In this document: positions 26,364 to 33,433 of the stretch, piece after piece | Layout: every line of letters begins with the position of its first letter | Position numbering within the stretch: the first letter of the stretch is position 1 | Origin: an uncultured Clostridia bacterium | GTDB lineage: Bacteria; Bacillota; Clostridia; UMGS1810 | Direction of reading: 5' to 3' | DNA: 46,469 nucleotides | NCBI GenBank assembly: GCA_934454585.1 | Contig: CAKSFP010000023.1 | Location: forward strand, 1-46,469 | Notes under the pieces: generated by a model | Told to the model about the DNA's origin: nothing | Seen by the model: only the letters and a program-made list of their open reading frames with translations | The model's database searches: none | Made by a program: the position numbers and the translations under genes

Positions 26364-27197
26364 ATGCTTGTTACACTTAAAAATATACTTAAAATCGCAC
26401 AGGCGAACAACTGCGCGATAGGTTCGTTCAACACACCGAATTTCGAGAGCATCCGTGCGGTCATCGGCGCGGCGGAGGAACTTAATCAACCCGTGATTAT
26501 CATGCACGCCCAGGTGCATGAGGAGATGGGGATTTGCAAGATGGACGAGATAGCGCCGATAATGCTTTTTATGGCGGAGCGGTCAAGTGTGCCCGTGTGC
26601 GTTCACCTCGACCACGGAACGGATCTTGATTACATCCGCAGAGGGCTTGACTTGGGCTTTACTTCGGTTATGTATGACGGCTCATTGCTTGCGGACGAAC
26701 TTAACTTTGCCAACACTGCGATAGCTGTTGAGGCAGCGGCAAGGTACGGCGCAAGTGTTGAAGCTGAGATTGGCTCAATGGGCGCGCGCGAGTCGGGCGC
26801 AGAGGGCGGCGAGAGCATCTACACCACACCGGAGGCGGCGCAAAGATTCAGCCGCGAGACGGGCATAGACGCGCTCGCTTGCGCTTTCGGCACCGCACAC
26901 GGAATATATCTTAAAGAACCCAAGCTTGATTTTGAGCGGCTCGGCGAGATAAACCGTGTCACCGATGTGCCGATTGTCATGCACGGCGGCAGCGGAGTGA
27001 GCCACGATGACTACAGACGGGTCATCTCGCTCGGCGTGCGCAAGATTAATTATTACACCTATATGGCAAAGGCAGGCGGCGAGGCGGTGTCCGGCAAGAC
27101 TTACGCGCAGTTCCATGATGCGGCAAACGACGCCACCGCCGCCATGAAAGAGGATGTCAAGGCGGCGATAGAGGTGTTTTGCGGAGACGAAAAGTAG
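26364..27197 (+). CDS. class II aldolase of the fructose/tagatose-bisphosphate family
   Basis: A protein of 277 residues with the zinc aldolase motifs: VCVHLDHGTDLDYI (about 77-90), EAEIGSMGARESGAEGGES, FGTAHGIY (zinc His) and IVMHGGSGVSHDDY. The C-terminal substrate motif reads KINYYTYMAKAGG, where glycolytic enzymes have NVNT or NIDT and tagatose enzymes NVAT, so its specificity is probably different. It would cleave the phosphorylated ketose to DHAP and an aldehyde. The start ATG 26364 lies 4 nt after the previous stop, with GAGGAGAGA upstream. The next gene begins 9 nt after its stop. Confidence 0.9.
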   Translation: MLVTLKNILKIAQANNCAIGSFNTPNFESIRAVIGAAEELNQPVIIMHAQVHEEMGICKMDEIAPIMLFMAERSSVPVCVHLDHGTDLDYIRRGLDLGFTSVMYDGSLLADELNFANTAIAVEAAARYGASVEAEIGSMGARESGAEGGESIYTTPEAAQRFSRETGIDALACAFGTAHGIYLKEPKLDFERLGEINRVTDVPIVMHGGSGVSHDDYRRVISLGVRKINYYTYMAKAGGEAVSGKTYAQFHDAANDATAAMKEDVKAAIEVFCGDEK

Positions 27198-27206
27198 AGG
27201 ATAATT

Positions 27207-29210
27207 ATGAGAAATTTAGATTTTTTCAAAAACGGCATCTTTTTGCAGTTTGCCGTTGATGACGACGGCAGACTGCTGATTAAACACATCGGAACGGAGA
27301 GAGCCGACACGGCGGAAAATAAGTTTTTTGCCGTGACGGAGGTTTTCGCAAGCGGCGAAAACCCGAACGATCACCACGGCGCAAAGCACACCGGCAGCAA
27401 CGGATTAAAATACGAATCGCACATCGAGGGTGAAGATAAGCTTATCTTTATAATGAAAAGCGAAAAATTTCGGGTGACTCAGCATTATGAATTTTTCGGC
27501 GGCATAAAGGCGGTACGCTCATATGCGACGGTCGAGAACATCGGCGAAGATGTCGGTCTTGAATATGTCAGCTCGTTTTGTATGTACGGATTCGAACTTG
27601 AAAAACTGTGGCTCTGTCACAACTCATGGTGCAGAGAACTGCAATGGTATGATTATTTGCCCGAAAACCTGGGGTTCAATCATATAAACGATTTTTCCAC
27701 AAAGCGTATTGCCGTTTCAAACACGGGTACATGGTCGACCAAGGAATATTTGCCTCTCGGCATTATTCAAAATGAGAGCGAGAGCATATTTTGGCAGATA
27801 GAGAGCAATAATTCGTGGAATTTTGAGCTGAGTGACATACAGAATGTGAATTATCTCAAGTTATCGGGGCCGTCAGAACAGGAAAACGCATGGTGGAAAG
27901 AATTGAAACACGGCGAAAGCTTTGAGACTGTGAAAACGGCAGTGTGCTTCGGCAAAACCGTCGACGGAGTTTTTGGGGAAATGACGGAGTACAGGAGAAA
28001 AATCGCGTACAGGAGCGCCGCAGACGCAGAGTTGCCGGTGATTTTCAACGACTACATGAGATGCCTTAATGCCGACCCGACAAGCGAGAAAGAACTCGCC
28101 GTGATAGATGCCGCCGCGGCAGTCGGCGCGGAAGTATTCTGCATGGATGCCGGCTGGTATGCCGACGGCACATGGTGGGAGACGGTCGGTGAGTGGAAAG
28201 TCTGCGAAAGCAGATTTGTGCACGGCATGGGCGAAGTGTTCGATTATATCCGAAAAAAAGGATTGAAACCGGGGATATGGCTCGAACCGGAGGTCATGGG
28301 TATCAATTGCCCCATCGTGAATGAATTTTCGGATGATTGCTTTTTCATGCGCCACGGCAAAAGAGTTATTGACCACGGCAGATATCACTTTGATTTCCGC
28401 TGCAAAAAGGTGACTGATTTCCTGGATCGCGTGGTAGACGGATTGATCAGCGACTATGGTATAGAGTATTTTAAGTTTGATTACAACATAGACGGCGGGC
28501 TCGGCACCGAGGTGAATTCCGACAGCTTCGGCGACGGGTTGGTGCGCCATGGCGAGGCATATCTTGGGTGGATTGACGGCTTGTACGCGCGTCACCCGGG
28601 ATTGATTATAGAAAACTGCGCAAGCGGCGGCATGCGGATGGACTACAAATCACTTGCGCATACATCAATGCAGTCGCTCAGTGATGCGGCGGATTTCAAG
28701 CCGACGGCGGCGATTTCTGCAATGTCCGCAACTGCAGTGATTCCGGAGCAGGCGCAGGTGTGGGTGTTGCCCATGAGGGATCACACCGAGTATGAGATAT
28801 CACTCAACGCGGCAAATGCCATGTTCGCGCGGCCGGTTGTGTCGGGTGAGACGCACCTTTTATCGCGTAAGCAATTTGCAGCGCTCAAAGACGGAATTGA
28901 CTTTTACAAATCGATTCGCTGTGAGATTCCGTATCTTAAGCCTTTTTATCCGTGCGGCGCGGCTCATTTCGGCGATGAGTGGATGGTAAACGGATATTTC
29001 GGAGACGGGCACGACTATCTCTGCGTGAAAAGGATCGGCGGTGCGGATGATGCGGCGAGCATAGATATCCCGATTCACTGCGATGAGTATGTCGGTGCAG
29101 AGAAGATTTATCCGCAGTTTGGCGCCTTTTCTGTCGATTTCGAGGATAACGGAAAGTTGAGAGTTTCCGCACCGCGCAATTCTGCGGTGATAATCAGGCT
29201 GACAAAATAG
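27207..29210 (+). CDS. glycoside hydrolase family 36 (alpha-galactosidase-like)
   Basis: A protein of 667 residues with the layout of GH36: an N-terminal beta-sandwich, a central TIM barrel and a C-terminal beta domain. Barrel motifs are FCMDAGWYADGTWWETVG, KKGLKPGIWLEPEVMG, EYFKFDYNIDGG with the putative nucleophile Asp425, and ENCASGGMRMDYKSL with the putative acid/base Asp479. The canonical KWDMNR is KFDYN and the canonical SGGGGRFD is SGGMRMD, so it is a divergent member. It has no signal peptide and is therefore probably cytoplasmic, acting on an imported alpha-glycoside. It is the last gene of the five-gene operon and supplies the sugar to the isomerase. Alpha-galactosidase activity is likely but not certain. 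Confidence 0.85.
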   Translation: MRNLDFFKNGIFLQFAVDDDGRLLIKHIGTERADTAENKFFAVTEVFASGENPNDHHGAKHTGSNGLKYESHIEGEDKLIFIMKSEKFRVTQHYEFFGGIKAVRSYATVENIGEDVGLEYVSSFCMYGFELEKLWLCHNSWCRELQWYDYLPENLGFNHINDFSTKRIAVSNTGTWSTKEYLPLGIIQNESESIFWQIESNNSWNFELSDIQNVNYLKLSGPSEQENAWWKELKHGESFETVKTAVCFGKTVDGVFGEMTEYRRKIAYRSAADAELPVIFNDYMRCLNADPTSEKELAVIDAAAAVGAEVFCMDAGWYADGTWWETVGEWKVCESRFVHGMGEVFDYIRKKGLKPGIWLEPEVMGINCPIVNEFSDDCFFMRHGKRVIDHGRYHFDFRCKKVTDFLDRVVDGLISDYGIEYFKFDYNIDGGLGTEVNSDSFGDGLVRHGEAYLGWIDGLYARHPGLIIENCASGGMRMDYKSLAHTSMQSLSDAADFKPTAAISAMSATAVIPEQAQVWVLPMRDHTEYEISLNAANAMFARPVVSGETHLLSRKQFAALKDGIDFYKSIRCEIPYLKPFYPCGAAHFGDEWMVNGYFGDGHDYLCVKRIGGADDAASIDIPIHCDEYVGAEKIYPQFGAFSVDFEDNGKLRVSAPRNSAVIIRLTK

Positions 29211-29226
29211 AAAAATTCGAAAAATA

Positions 29227-29255
29227 TTGACAAAATATCAGATATCCTATATAAT
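29227..29255 (+). promoter_or_regulatory. consensus promoter upstream of the leucine-rich-repeat gene
   Basis: TTGACA (29227-29232), 17-bp spacer, TATAAT (29250-29255): perfect consensus. It leaves a leader of about 112 nt before the ATG at 29375, in which I see no strong structure. Confidence 0.85.
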
Positions 29256-29374
29256 AACATTGGTAATATGAAGAATTAAAGTGCTTGAAAAATGAAAACA
29301 TTTCATGTGCAAATTATTTCTGATTCATATATATCAAATTTGACTGATGTATTAATTACTTGGGAGTGTCATAA

Positions 29375-30592
29375 ATGAAGTACAGAATAAAATTTTGTTT
29401 TACTGCTGTCCTGTTAATAGGTGGTCTCTGTTTTCCGGCAGTCAGTGTAAATGCTGAATCGGTAACTAGTGGCACTTGCGGAGAAAATTTGACTTGGACG
29501 CTGGAAGATGACACGCTTACAATAAGCGGAACCGGAGAAATGGCTGAATATGCGCAATACGGAGAGACTTCACCGTGGTATTTATACCGAAACAACATTT
29601 CTCGTGTTGATATTAAAGATGGTGTTACAGCTATTGGAGAATGGGCGTTTTACGATTGTGCTGATTTGGAAAGCGTGAACATACCAAATAGCGTTATTTC
29701 AATTGGAAGAGCTGCATTTTACGGTTGCACAGGCCTAACGAGTGTAACTATACCGCGTAGTGTTGAAAGCATTAACAATAAAGCATTTTACGATTGCACA
29801 GGCTTAACGAGCGTAACTATACCGGACGGTGTTACAACTATAGAAGGACATACATTTTCCAGTTGTACAAGCTTGACGAGCGTGAACATACCAGATAGCG
29901 TTATTTCAATTGGATATGCTGCATTTTATGATTGCAGCAGTATGTCAAGTGTAACTATACCGTGTAATGTTGAAAGTATTGACAATAAAGCATTTTCGGG
30001 ATGCACCGATTTATCAATCATATATTGGAATGCCGGCAGCATAAGCAGCTTAAACAAAGGTTTGTTTCGTGATGCAGGTATAGGTGGTAACGGGTTTGCT
30101 GTTATCTTTGGTGATGATATTGAAAATATCCCTGCGTGGTTGTTTACAGAGTGTACGGGACTAAAAAAAATTTTTATGCCTGAAAATATCAATACCGTTG
30201 GTGCTGGTGCTTTTAGAGGATGCACTCAGCTTACAGATGTATATTTTGGTGGTTCACCCGAGCAATGGAATAAGATAGGCAATATTCAAAGTCTGTTGAA
30301 TGCCAATGTACATTATTATGCAAAAAATATGATGCAAACGGCAATCGAGATTTCCGAGACGCAAATTGATGTAAAAGGTGTAATAGGTAAATGTGTGCTT
30401 GCTGTAGCAATTTACAATAATCATGCACTTGTTGATATTAGTTTTATTGATGTTTCAGCAGATGTATCATTGCCGATATCTGATATACAACTTGATAAAA
30501 GTGATGCCGATATGTTGAAAGTTTTTTTGTTGCAAAGCAAATCAAGTGCAAGACCGCTGTGCGAATCAGAATATATTTTAATAAATAATTAG
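29375..30592 (+). CDS. secreted leucine-rich-repeat protein, BspA type
   Basis: A protein of 405 residues. The signal peptide spans about 1-27 (hydrophobic LLIGGLCFPAVS, then NAES). TSGTCGENLTWTLEDDTLTI with SGTGEM is the usual lead-in of bacterial BspA-like LRR_5 proteins. At least six tandem ~23-residue repeats follow (consensus LTSVTIPDSVTSIGYAAFY then C at the turn), between residues about 85 and 215, then weaker units. The C-terminus (about 315-405) is a beta-rich tail with no anchor motif. Such proteins act at the cell surface in adhesion or matrix binding. The gene is visibly more AT-rich than its neighbours, suggesting different ancestry. GGGAG lies 9-13 nt before the ATG. Confidence 0.88.
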   Translation: MKYRIKFCFTAVLLIGGLCFPAVSVNAESVTSGTCGENLTWTLEDDTLTISGTGEMAEYAQYGETSPWYLYRNNISRVDIKDGVTAIGEWAFYDCADLESVNIPNSVISIGRAAFYGCTGLTSVTIPRSVESINNKAFYDCTGLTSVTIPDGVTTIEGHTFSSCTSLTSVNIPDSVISIGYAAFYDCSSMSSVTIPCNVESIDNKAFSGCTDLSIIYWNAGSISSLNKGLFRDAGIGGNGFAVIFGDDIENIPAWLFTECTGLKKIFMPENINTVGAGAFRGCTQLTDVYFGGSPEQWNKIGNIQSLLNANVHYYAKNMMQTAIEISETQIDVKGVIGKCVLAVAIYNNHALVDISFIDVSADVSLPISDIQLDKSDADMLKVFLLQSKSSARPLCESEYILINN

Positions 30593-30630
30593 GCCATGGA
30601 AAGTTAAACAAAATATTTTTTATAAACCTC

Positions 30631-30659
30631 TTGACAGGTAAACGATCGTTTGCTATAAT
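30631..30659 (+). promoter_or_regulatory. tetR promoter
   Basis: TTGACA (30631-30636), 17-bp spacer, TATAAT (30654-30659): perfect consensus. It overlaps an operator-like palindrome and is 370 bp from the tetR start because of the repeat element at 30747-30921. Confidence 0.85.
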
Positions 30660-30680
30660 ATATAGTGAACGGTCGTTTAC
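30638..30680. promoter_or_regulatory. two TetR-type operators
   Basis: GTAAACGATCGTTTGC (30638-30653) and GTGAACGGTCGTTTAC (30665-30680) share GTxAACGxTCGTTTxC. The core AAACGATCGTTT is a perfect 12-bp palindrome. One lies in the promoter spacer and the other just after the -10. This is the normal arrangement for autorepression by the TetR protein encoded downstream. Confidence 0.8.
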
Positions 30681-30746
30681 TCATTTTATATGTAGTCGAT
30701 TGTAAAATTACGAACTAAAAAATGTGGATAACTTTTTGCGCTTTTT

Positions 30747-30921
30747 GAATCCCTCAGACGGCTACGCCGCCAGCTCCCTTTAGCAAGGGAGCCTTTCGCT
30801 CGGTCGACAGTTTGTGCTGATGGAGAAAGCCTCCCTTGCCTTAAAGGGAGGGGGACCGCCCGCATGATTATTATTTTAACATTAAAATAATAATCATGCG
30901 AAAAAGGCGGTGGTGGGATTC
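30747..30921. mobile_element. 175-bp MITE-like element with nested hairpins
   Basis: Ends GAATCCC...GGGATTC form imperfect terminal inverted repeats (GAATCCCTCAGACGGC versus GAATCCCACCACCGCC). Inside are hairpins CTCCCTTTAGCAAGGGAG and CCTCCCTTGCC-TTA-AAGGGAGG, and a perfect palindrome with 19-bp arms and a 2-nt centre at 30861-30900. There is no coding capacity. Elements with this CCCTCAG...CTCCCTTTAG layout recur, as I recall, in clostridial genomes. It separates the tetR promoter from tetR. The rest of 30593-31028 holds only the promoter, the operators and an outer inverted repeat, GTAAAATTAC near 30704 and GTAATTTTAC near 30983. Confidence 0.8.
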
Positions 30922-31028
30922 ATAAAGTGGAGAAAACCAAACTTGTTTATGCAATTGAAATGCGCCTAAGATGTGCATTTTGGTAATTTTACAAACGGCT
31001 ATTATTTTATATAAATAGGGGGATTCCC

Positions 31029-31631
31029 ATGGGAGATACAAAACAAAACATTCTGCTCACTGCGCTCAGGCTCTTTGCAAAGGACGGATACGAGGCGGTG
31101 TCCGTCAGCACCATTGCCGCGGAGCTCGGCATGACCAAAGGGGCGCTGTACAAGCACTACAAAAACAAACGGGACATATTCGACAGCATCATAGACTGCA
31201 TGAGATGCCGCGACGCCGAGCGTGCCGAGGAGTACGATGTGCCTGTCGGCACTCTTGACGAGATGCCGGCTGAATACTGCGCAGCGTCAATCGGGAATAT
31301 AGTCGAATATGCCAAGGGACAGTTCCGCTATTGGACTGAGGACGAGTTTGCACGGTGTTTTCGCCGTATGTTGGCCCTGGAGCAGTTTCGCAGTGAGGAG
31401 ATGTCTGTGCTGTATCAGCAATATCTGGTCTCCGGTCCGCTGGGATACATGACGGATTTGTTTGAGAGTATGCAGATTGAAAATGCCGCGGAGAGTGCGG
31501 AAAAATTTTACGGAGTGATGTTTTTAATGTATTCCGTCTATGACGGCGCAGATGACAAAGCTGCGGTCACCGCGCGGCTCGATGCCTGTCTGAACGGATT
31601 CTCGGAGGAATTGAAAGGAAGTTTATCATGA
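31029..31631 (+). CDS. TetR/AcrR-family transcriptional regulator
   Basis: A protein of 200 residues. The N-terminal helix-turn-helix is classical: TKQNILLTALRLFAKDGYEA, then VSVSTIAAELGMTKGALYKHYKNKRDIFDSI (residues about 22-55). The C-terminal helical ligand domain has no recognisable signature. The start ATG at 31029 has AGGGGG about 6 nt upstream. Its last 4 bp overlap the truncated GNAT gene, so the two form one unit. Two palindromes at its promoter suggest autoregulation. Confidence 0.93.
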   Translation: MGDTKQNILLTALRLFAKDGYEAVSVSTIAAELGMTKGALYKHYKNKRDIFDSIIDCMRCRDAERAEEYDVPVGTLDEMPAEYCAASIGNIVEYAKGQFRYWTEDEFARCFRRMLALEQFRSEEMSVLYQQYLVSGPLGYMTDLFESMQIENAAESAEKFYGVMFLMYSVYDGADDKAAVTARLDACLNGFSEELKGSLS

Positions 31632-31948
31632 ATAAAGAAAATTGTGTTATAAGACTTGAGAAAAAAGAGGAGAGGCGAGAGGTAGAAAACCTGGTGCGCA
31701 GGTCATTCTGGAATGTGTACCGACCGGGGTGTCTTGAGCACTATGTTTTGCATACCTTGAGGGATGACCCGTCGTTTGTGCCGGAGCTTGATTTTGTGCT
31801 CAAAGAGCTTAAAGAGGGTTATCTTGACGGGGTGACGGGCGAGTATGCCGCACCGGACGGATATTTTGTCGATGAGGCAGCGGCAGAGGAGTTTGACCGC
31901 GGGTTTCCACAGAAAGAAAAGCTGAAATTGCCGGGGCAGATATTTTGA
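31628..31948 (+). pseudogene. GNAT acetyltransferase with internal in-frame deletion
   Basis: An open frame of 106 residues. Residues 1-60 (VIRLEKKEERREVENLVRRS, FWNVYRPGCLEHYVLHTLRD, PSFVPELDFV) match the N-terminus of YhbS-like N-acetyltransferases of about 190-210 residues. Residues 61-106 (KELKEGYLDGVTGEY, FDRGFPQKEKL) match their C-terminus. The middle ~90 residues are missing: the acetyl-CoA-binding beta-strand, the R/QxxGxG/A loop and the YxxxGF motif. The join keeps the reading frame. It therefore cannot be an active acetyltransferase. It starts inside tetR (4-bp overlap) and ends before a terminator, so a short protein may still be made. Confidence 0.85.
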
Positions 31949-31960
31949 GTCTTGAGTGAG

Positions 31961-32006
31961 AAAAAGCGCATAAACCCGATGAACGGTCGGTTTTGTGCGC
32001 TTTTTT
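31961..32006. terminator. shared terminator of the tetR unit and the four-helix gene
   Basis: AAAAAGCGCATAAACC pairs with GGTTTTGTGCGCTTTTTT around a loop of about 12 nt. The T-run side serves the plus-strand genes and the A-run side lets it act for the minus-strand gene, whose stop codon lies at its edge. Confidence 0.8.
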
Positions 32007-32349
32007 ATGAATTCTTTTTTGCGGTGGTGATTGAGGAGATGAGGAGTTTGCGGACAGTGCCGCACTGCGTATACAGATTTTTTGCATATTCCGTGTCTGC
32101 AAATTGGGCTCTGACAAAAAGTTCAATCCAGTATTCTGTTTCATAACATTCTTTGAGTGCAATCTGAAGTTTGGCAATGAAATCGGCTCTCCCGTGCGCA
32201 TAATTTGCCTCACGGATATTTGCCCCGATTGATGAGGCGCTTCGCTCAAGCTGATTGACAAGTGAATAGTGCCCGTGGATGGAATCGCACATTTTTATGG
32301 TATTGACAGCCAAGTCCATTGAGAGTTCTTTTAGCTTAGAATATGACAT
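32005..32349 (-). CDS. four-helix-bundle protein (23S rRNA IVP-like)
   Basis: A protein of 114 residues of the widespread four-helix-bundle family, originally seen encoded in intervening sequences of 23S rRNA. Marks are LSMDLAVNTIKMC, LVNQLERSASSIGANIREAN (the signature block) and FIAKLQIALKECYETEYWIEL. The function is unknown; the small pentameric helical bundles may bind nucleic acid. It is not in an rRNA here. AAAAGGA lies 9-14 nt upstream of ATG 32349. It is flanked by repeat arrays, where such genes are often found. Confidence 0.9.
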   Translation of the reverse strand: MSYSKLKELSMDLAVNTIKMCDSIHGHYSLVNQLERSASSIGANIREANYAHGRADFIAKLQIALKECYETEYWIELFVRAQFADTEYAKNLYTQCGTVRKLLISSITTAKKNS

Positions 32350-32384
32350 TTGTTTTTTCCTTTTGTAGGGTTATATTTAAGTGA

Positions 32385-32834
32385 ATCACACGAGTGGAAA
32401 TTCATGTTGATAGCGTAAATTTAGTTAAGTGAAATATCTCGATAACGCTCGATGCGAAATAATTTGCTCATGCAAATTGTGAAATAGAGAGCTTACGCTC
32501 TCTGTGAAATGAAATAAATCACGCGCCGCAAGGCGCATTTCATATCACATGAGTGTAAATTCATGTTGGTAGTGTGAATTTAGTTAAGTGAAATATCTCG
32601 CTAACGCTCGATGTGAAATAATTTGCTCATGCAAATTGTGAAATAGAGAGCTTACGCTCTCTGTGAAATGAAATAAATCACGCGCCGCAAGGCGCATTTC
32701 ATATCACATGAGTGTAAATTCATGTTGATAGCGTAAATTTAGTTAAGTGAAATATCTCGCTAACGCTCGATGCGAAATAATTTGCTTACGCAAATTGTGA
32801 AATAGAGAGCTTACGCTCTCTGTGAAATGAAATT
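32385..32834. repeat. 159-bp tandem hairpin array, 2.8 units
   Basis: TTCATGTT anchors recur at 32401, 32560 and 32719, exactly 159 bp apart. Units 1 and 2 are complete and unit 3 runs into the 108-bp cassette at 32823. Each unit is a string of short inverted repeats joined by GTGAAAT spacers: ATTTGC-tcat-GCAAAT, GAGAGC-ttac-GCTCTC and GCGCC-gcaa-GGCGC. Units differ at a handful of bases, mostly in loops. No gene lies in 32350-32962. Confidence 0.9.
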
Positions 32835-32930
32835 TGCCTTTTAACATCCGCGTAGCGGATATTTCACGCGCCGCAGGCGCATTTCACGGCGAAGCCATTT
32901 CACTTGCCGCGCAGCGGCAAATTTCGTTGA
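32823..32930. repeat. 108-bp multi-hairpin cassette, copy B
   Basis: Same length, outer stem and spacers as copy A (8213-8320). Inner hairpins read GCGCC-gca-GGCGC and GGC-gaa-GCC instead of GCACC/GGTGC and AGC/GCT, so both stems changed on both strands. It is fused to the end of the 159-bp array. Confidence 0.9.
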
Positions 32931-32961
32931 AAAAACCACTTGCGGATGCAAGTGATTTTTT
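32931..32961 (-). terminator. terminator of tRNA-Leu
   Basis: On the minus strand CACTTGC-atcc-GCAAGTG followed by a T-run, beginning 1 nt after the CCA end of tRNA-Leu. It is a near match to the tRNA-Pro terminator at 8321-8352. Confidence 0.8.
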
Positions 32962-32962
32962 C

Positions 32963-33049
32963 TGGTGCCGGTGGTCGGGGTCGAACCGACACGGTATTGC
33001 TACCACAAGATTTTGAGTCTTGCACGTCTGCCAATTCCATCACACCGGC
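32963..33049 (-). tRNA. tRNA-Leu (anticodon CAA)
   Basis: An 87-nt type II cloverleaf on the minus strand. The acceptor is GCCGGTG/CACCGGC with A discriminator and encoded CCA. The anticodon stem is CAAGA/TCTTG with loop CTCAAAA (anticodon CAA). There is a long variable arm and the T-arm is CGGTTCGACCCCG. Confidence 0.96.
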
Positions 33050-33078
33050 GTATATTAATCTGTAAACGCTACCTTAAT

Positions 33079-33107
33079 ATAATATCATATCCGCGCCCAT
33101 TTTGCAA
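33079..33107 (-). promoter_or_regulatory. tRNA-Leu promoter
   Basis: On the minus strand TTGCAA (33107-33102), 17-bp spacer, TATTAT (33084-33079), about 30 nt before the tRNA. Confidence 0.75.
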
Positions 33108-33250
33108 GCCTTTTTTGAATTTTTTTTTGCGCCTTTAATGCACAAAATCCTTTTGAGACGCAAAAACGGCTCTGCACGGCACTTTTGCGGGTTATATGCA
33201 TTTTTCATAAAAATATTGCATAAAGTTTTACCCCAAAATTCTTGCTTTTG

Positions 33251-33279
33251 TTGGTCAAATGATATAAAATGAATATAAT
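33251..33279 (+). promoter_or_regulatory. promoter of the EF-G-like gene
   Basis: TTGGTC (33251-33256), 17-bp spacer, TATAAT (33274-33279). The leader to the start codon is about 148 nt. Apart from a weak GC-containing hairpin near 33333-33356 I see nothing else in 33108-33433. Confidence 0.65.
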
Positions 33280-33433
33280 ATAATGTAACGGTTTTCTTTC
33301 TTTTTTCGTAAGAAACTGTCATGTGGTGACTGCGAGATGGCAGCTCACGCAGTGAGTGTTACATAATTAATTCATAAAAAACGATAGAGTTCATAATAAC
33401 AACTATCAGGACAATCAAAAGGAGGAATCGGCA

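Noticed and set aside
32385..32834. CRISPR array
   Set aside because: The periodic repeats have no unique spacers, the period is 159 bp, and no cas gene is near. It is a tandem hairpin repeat.
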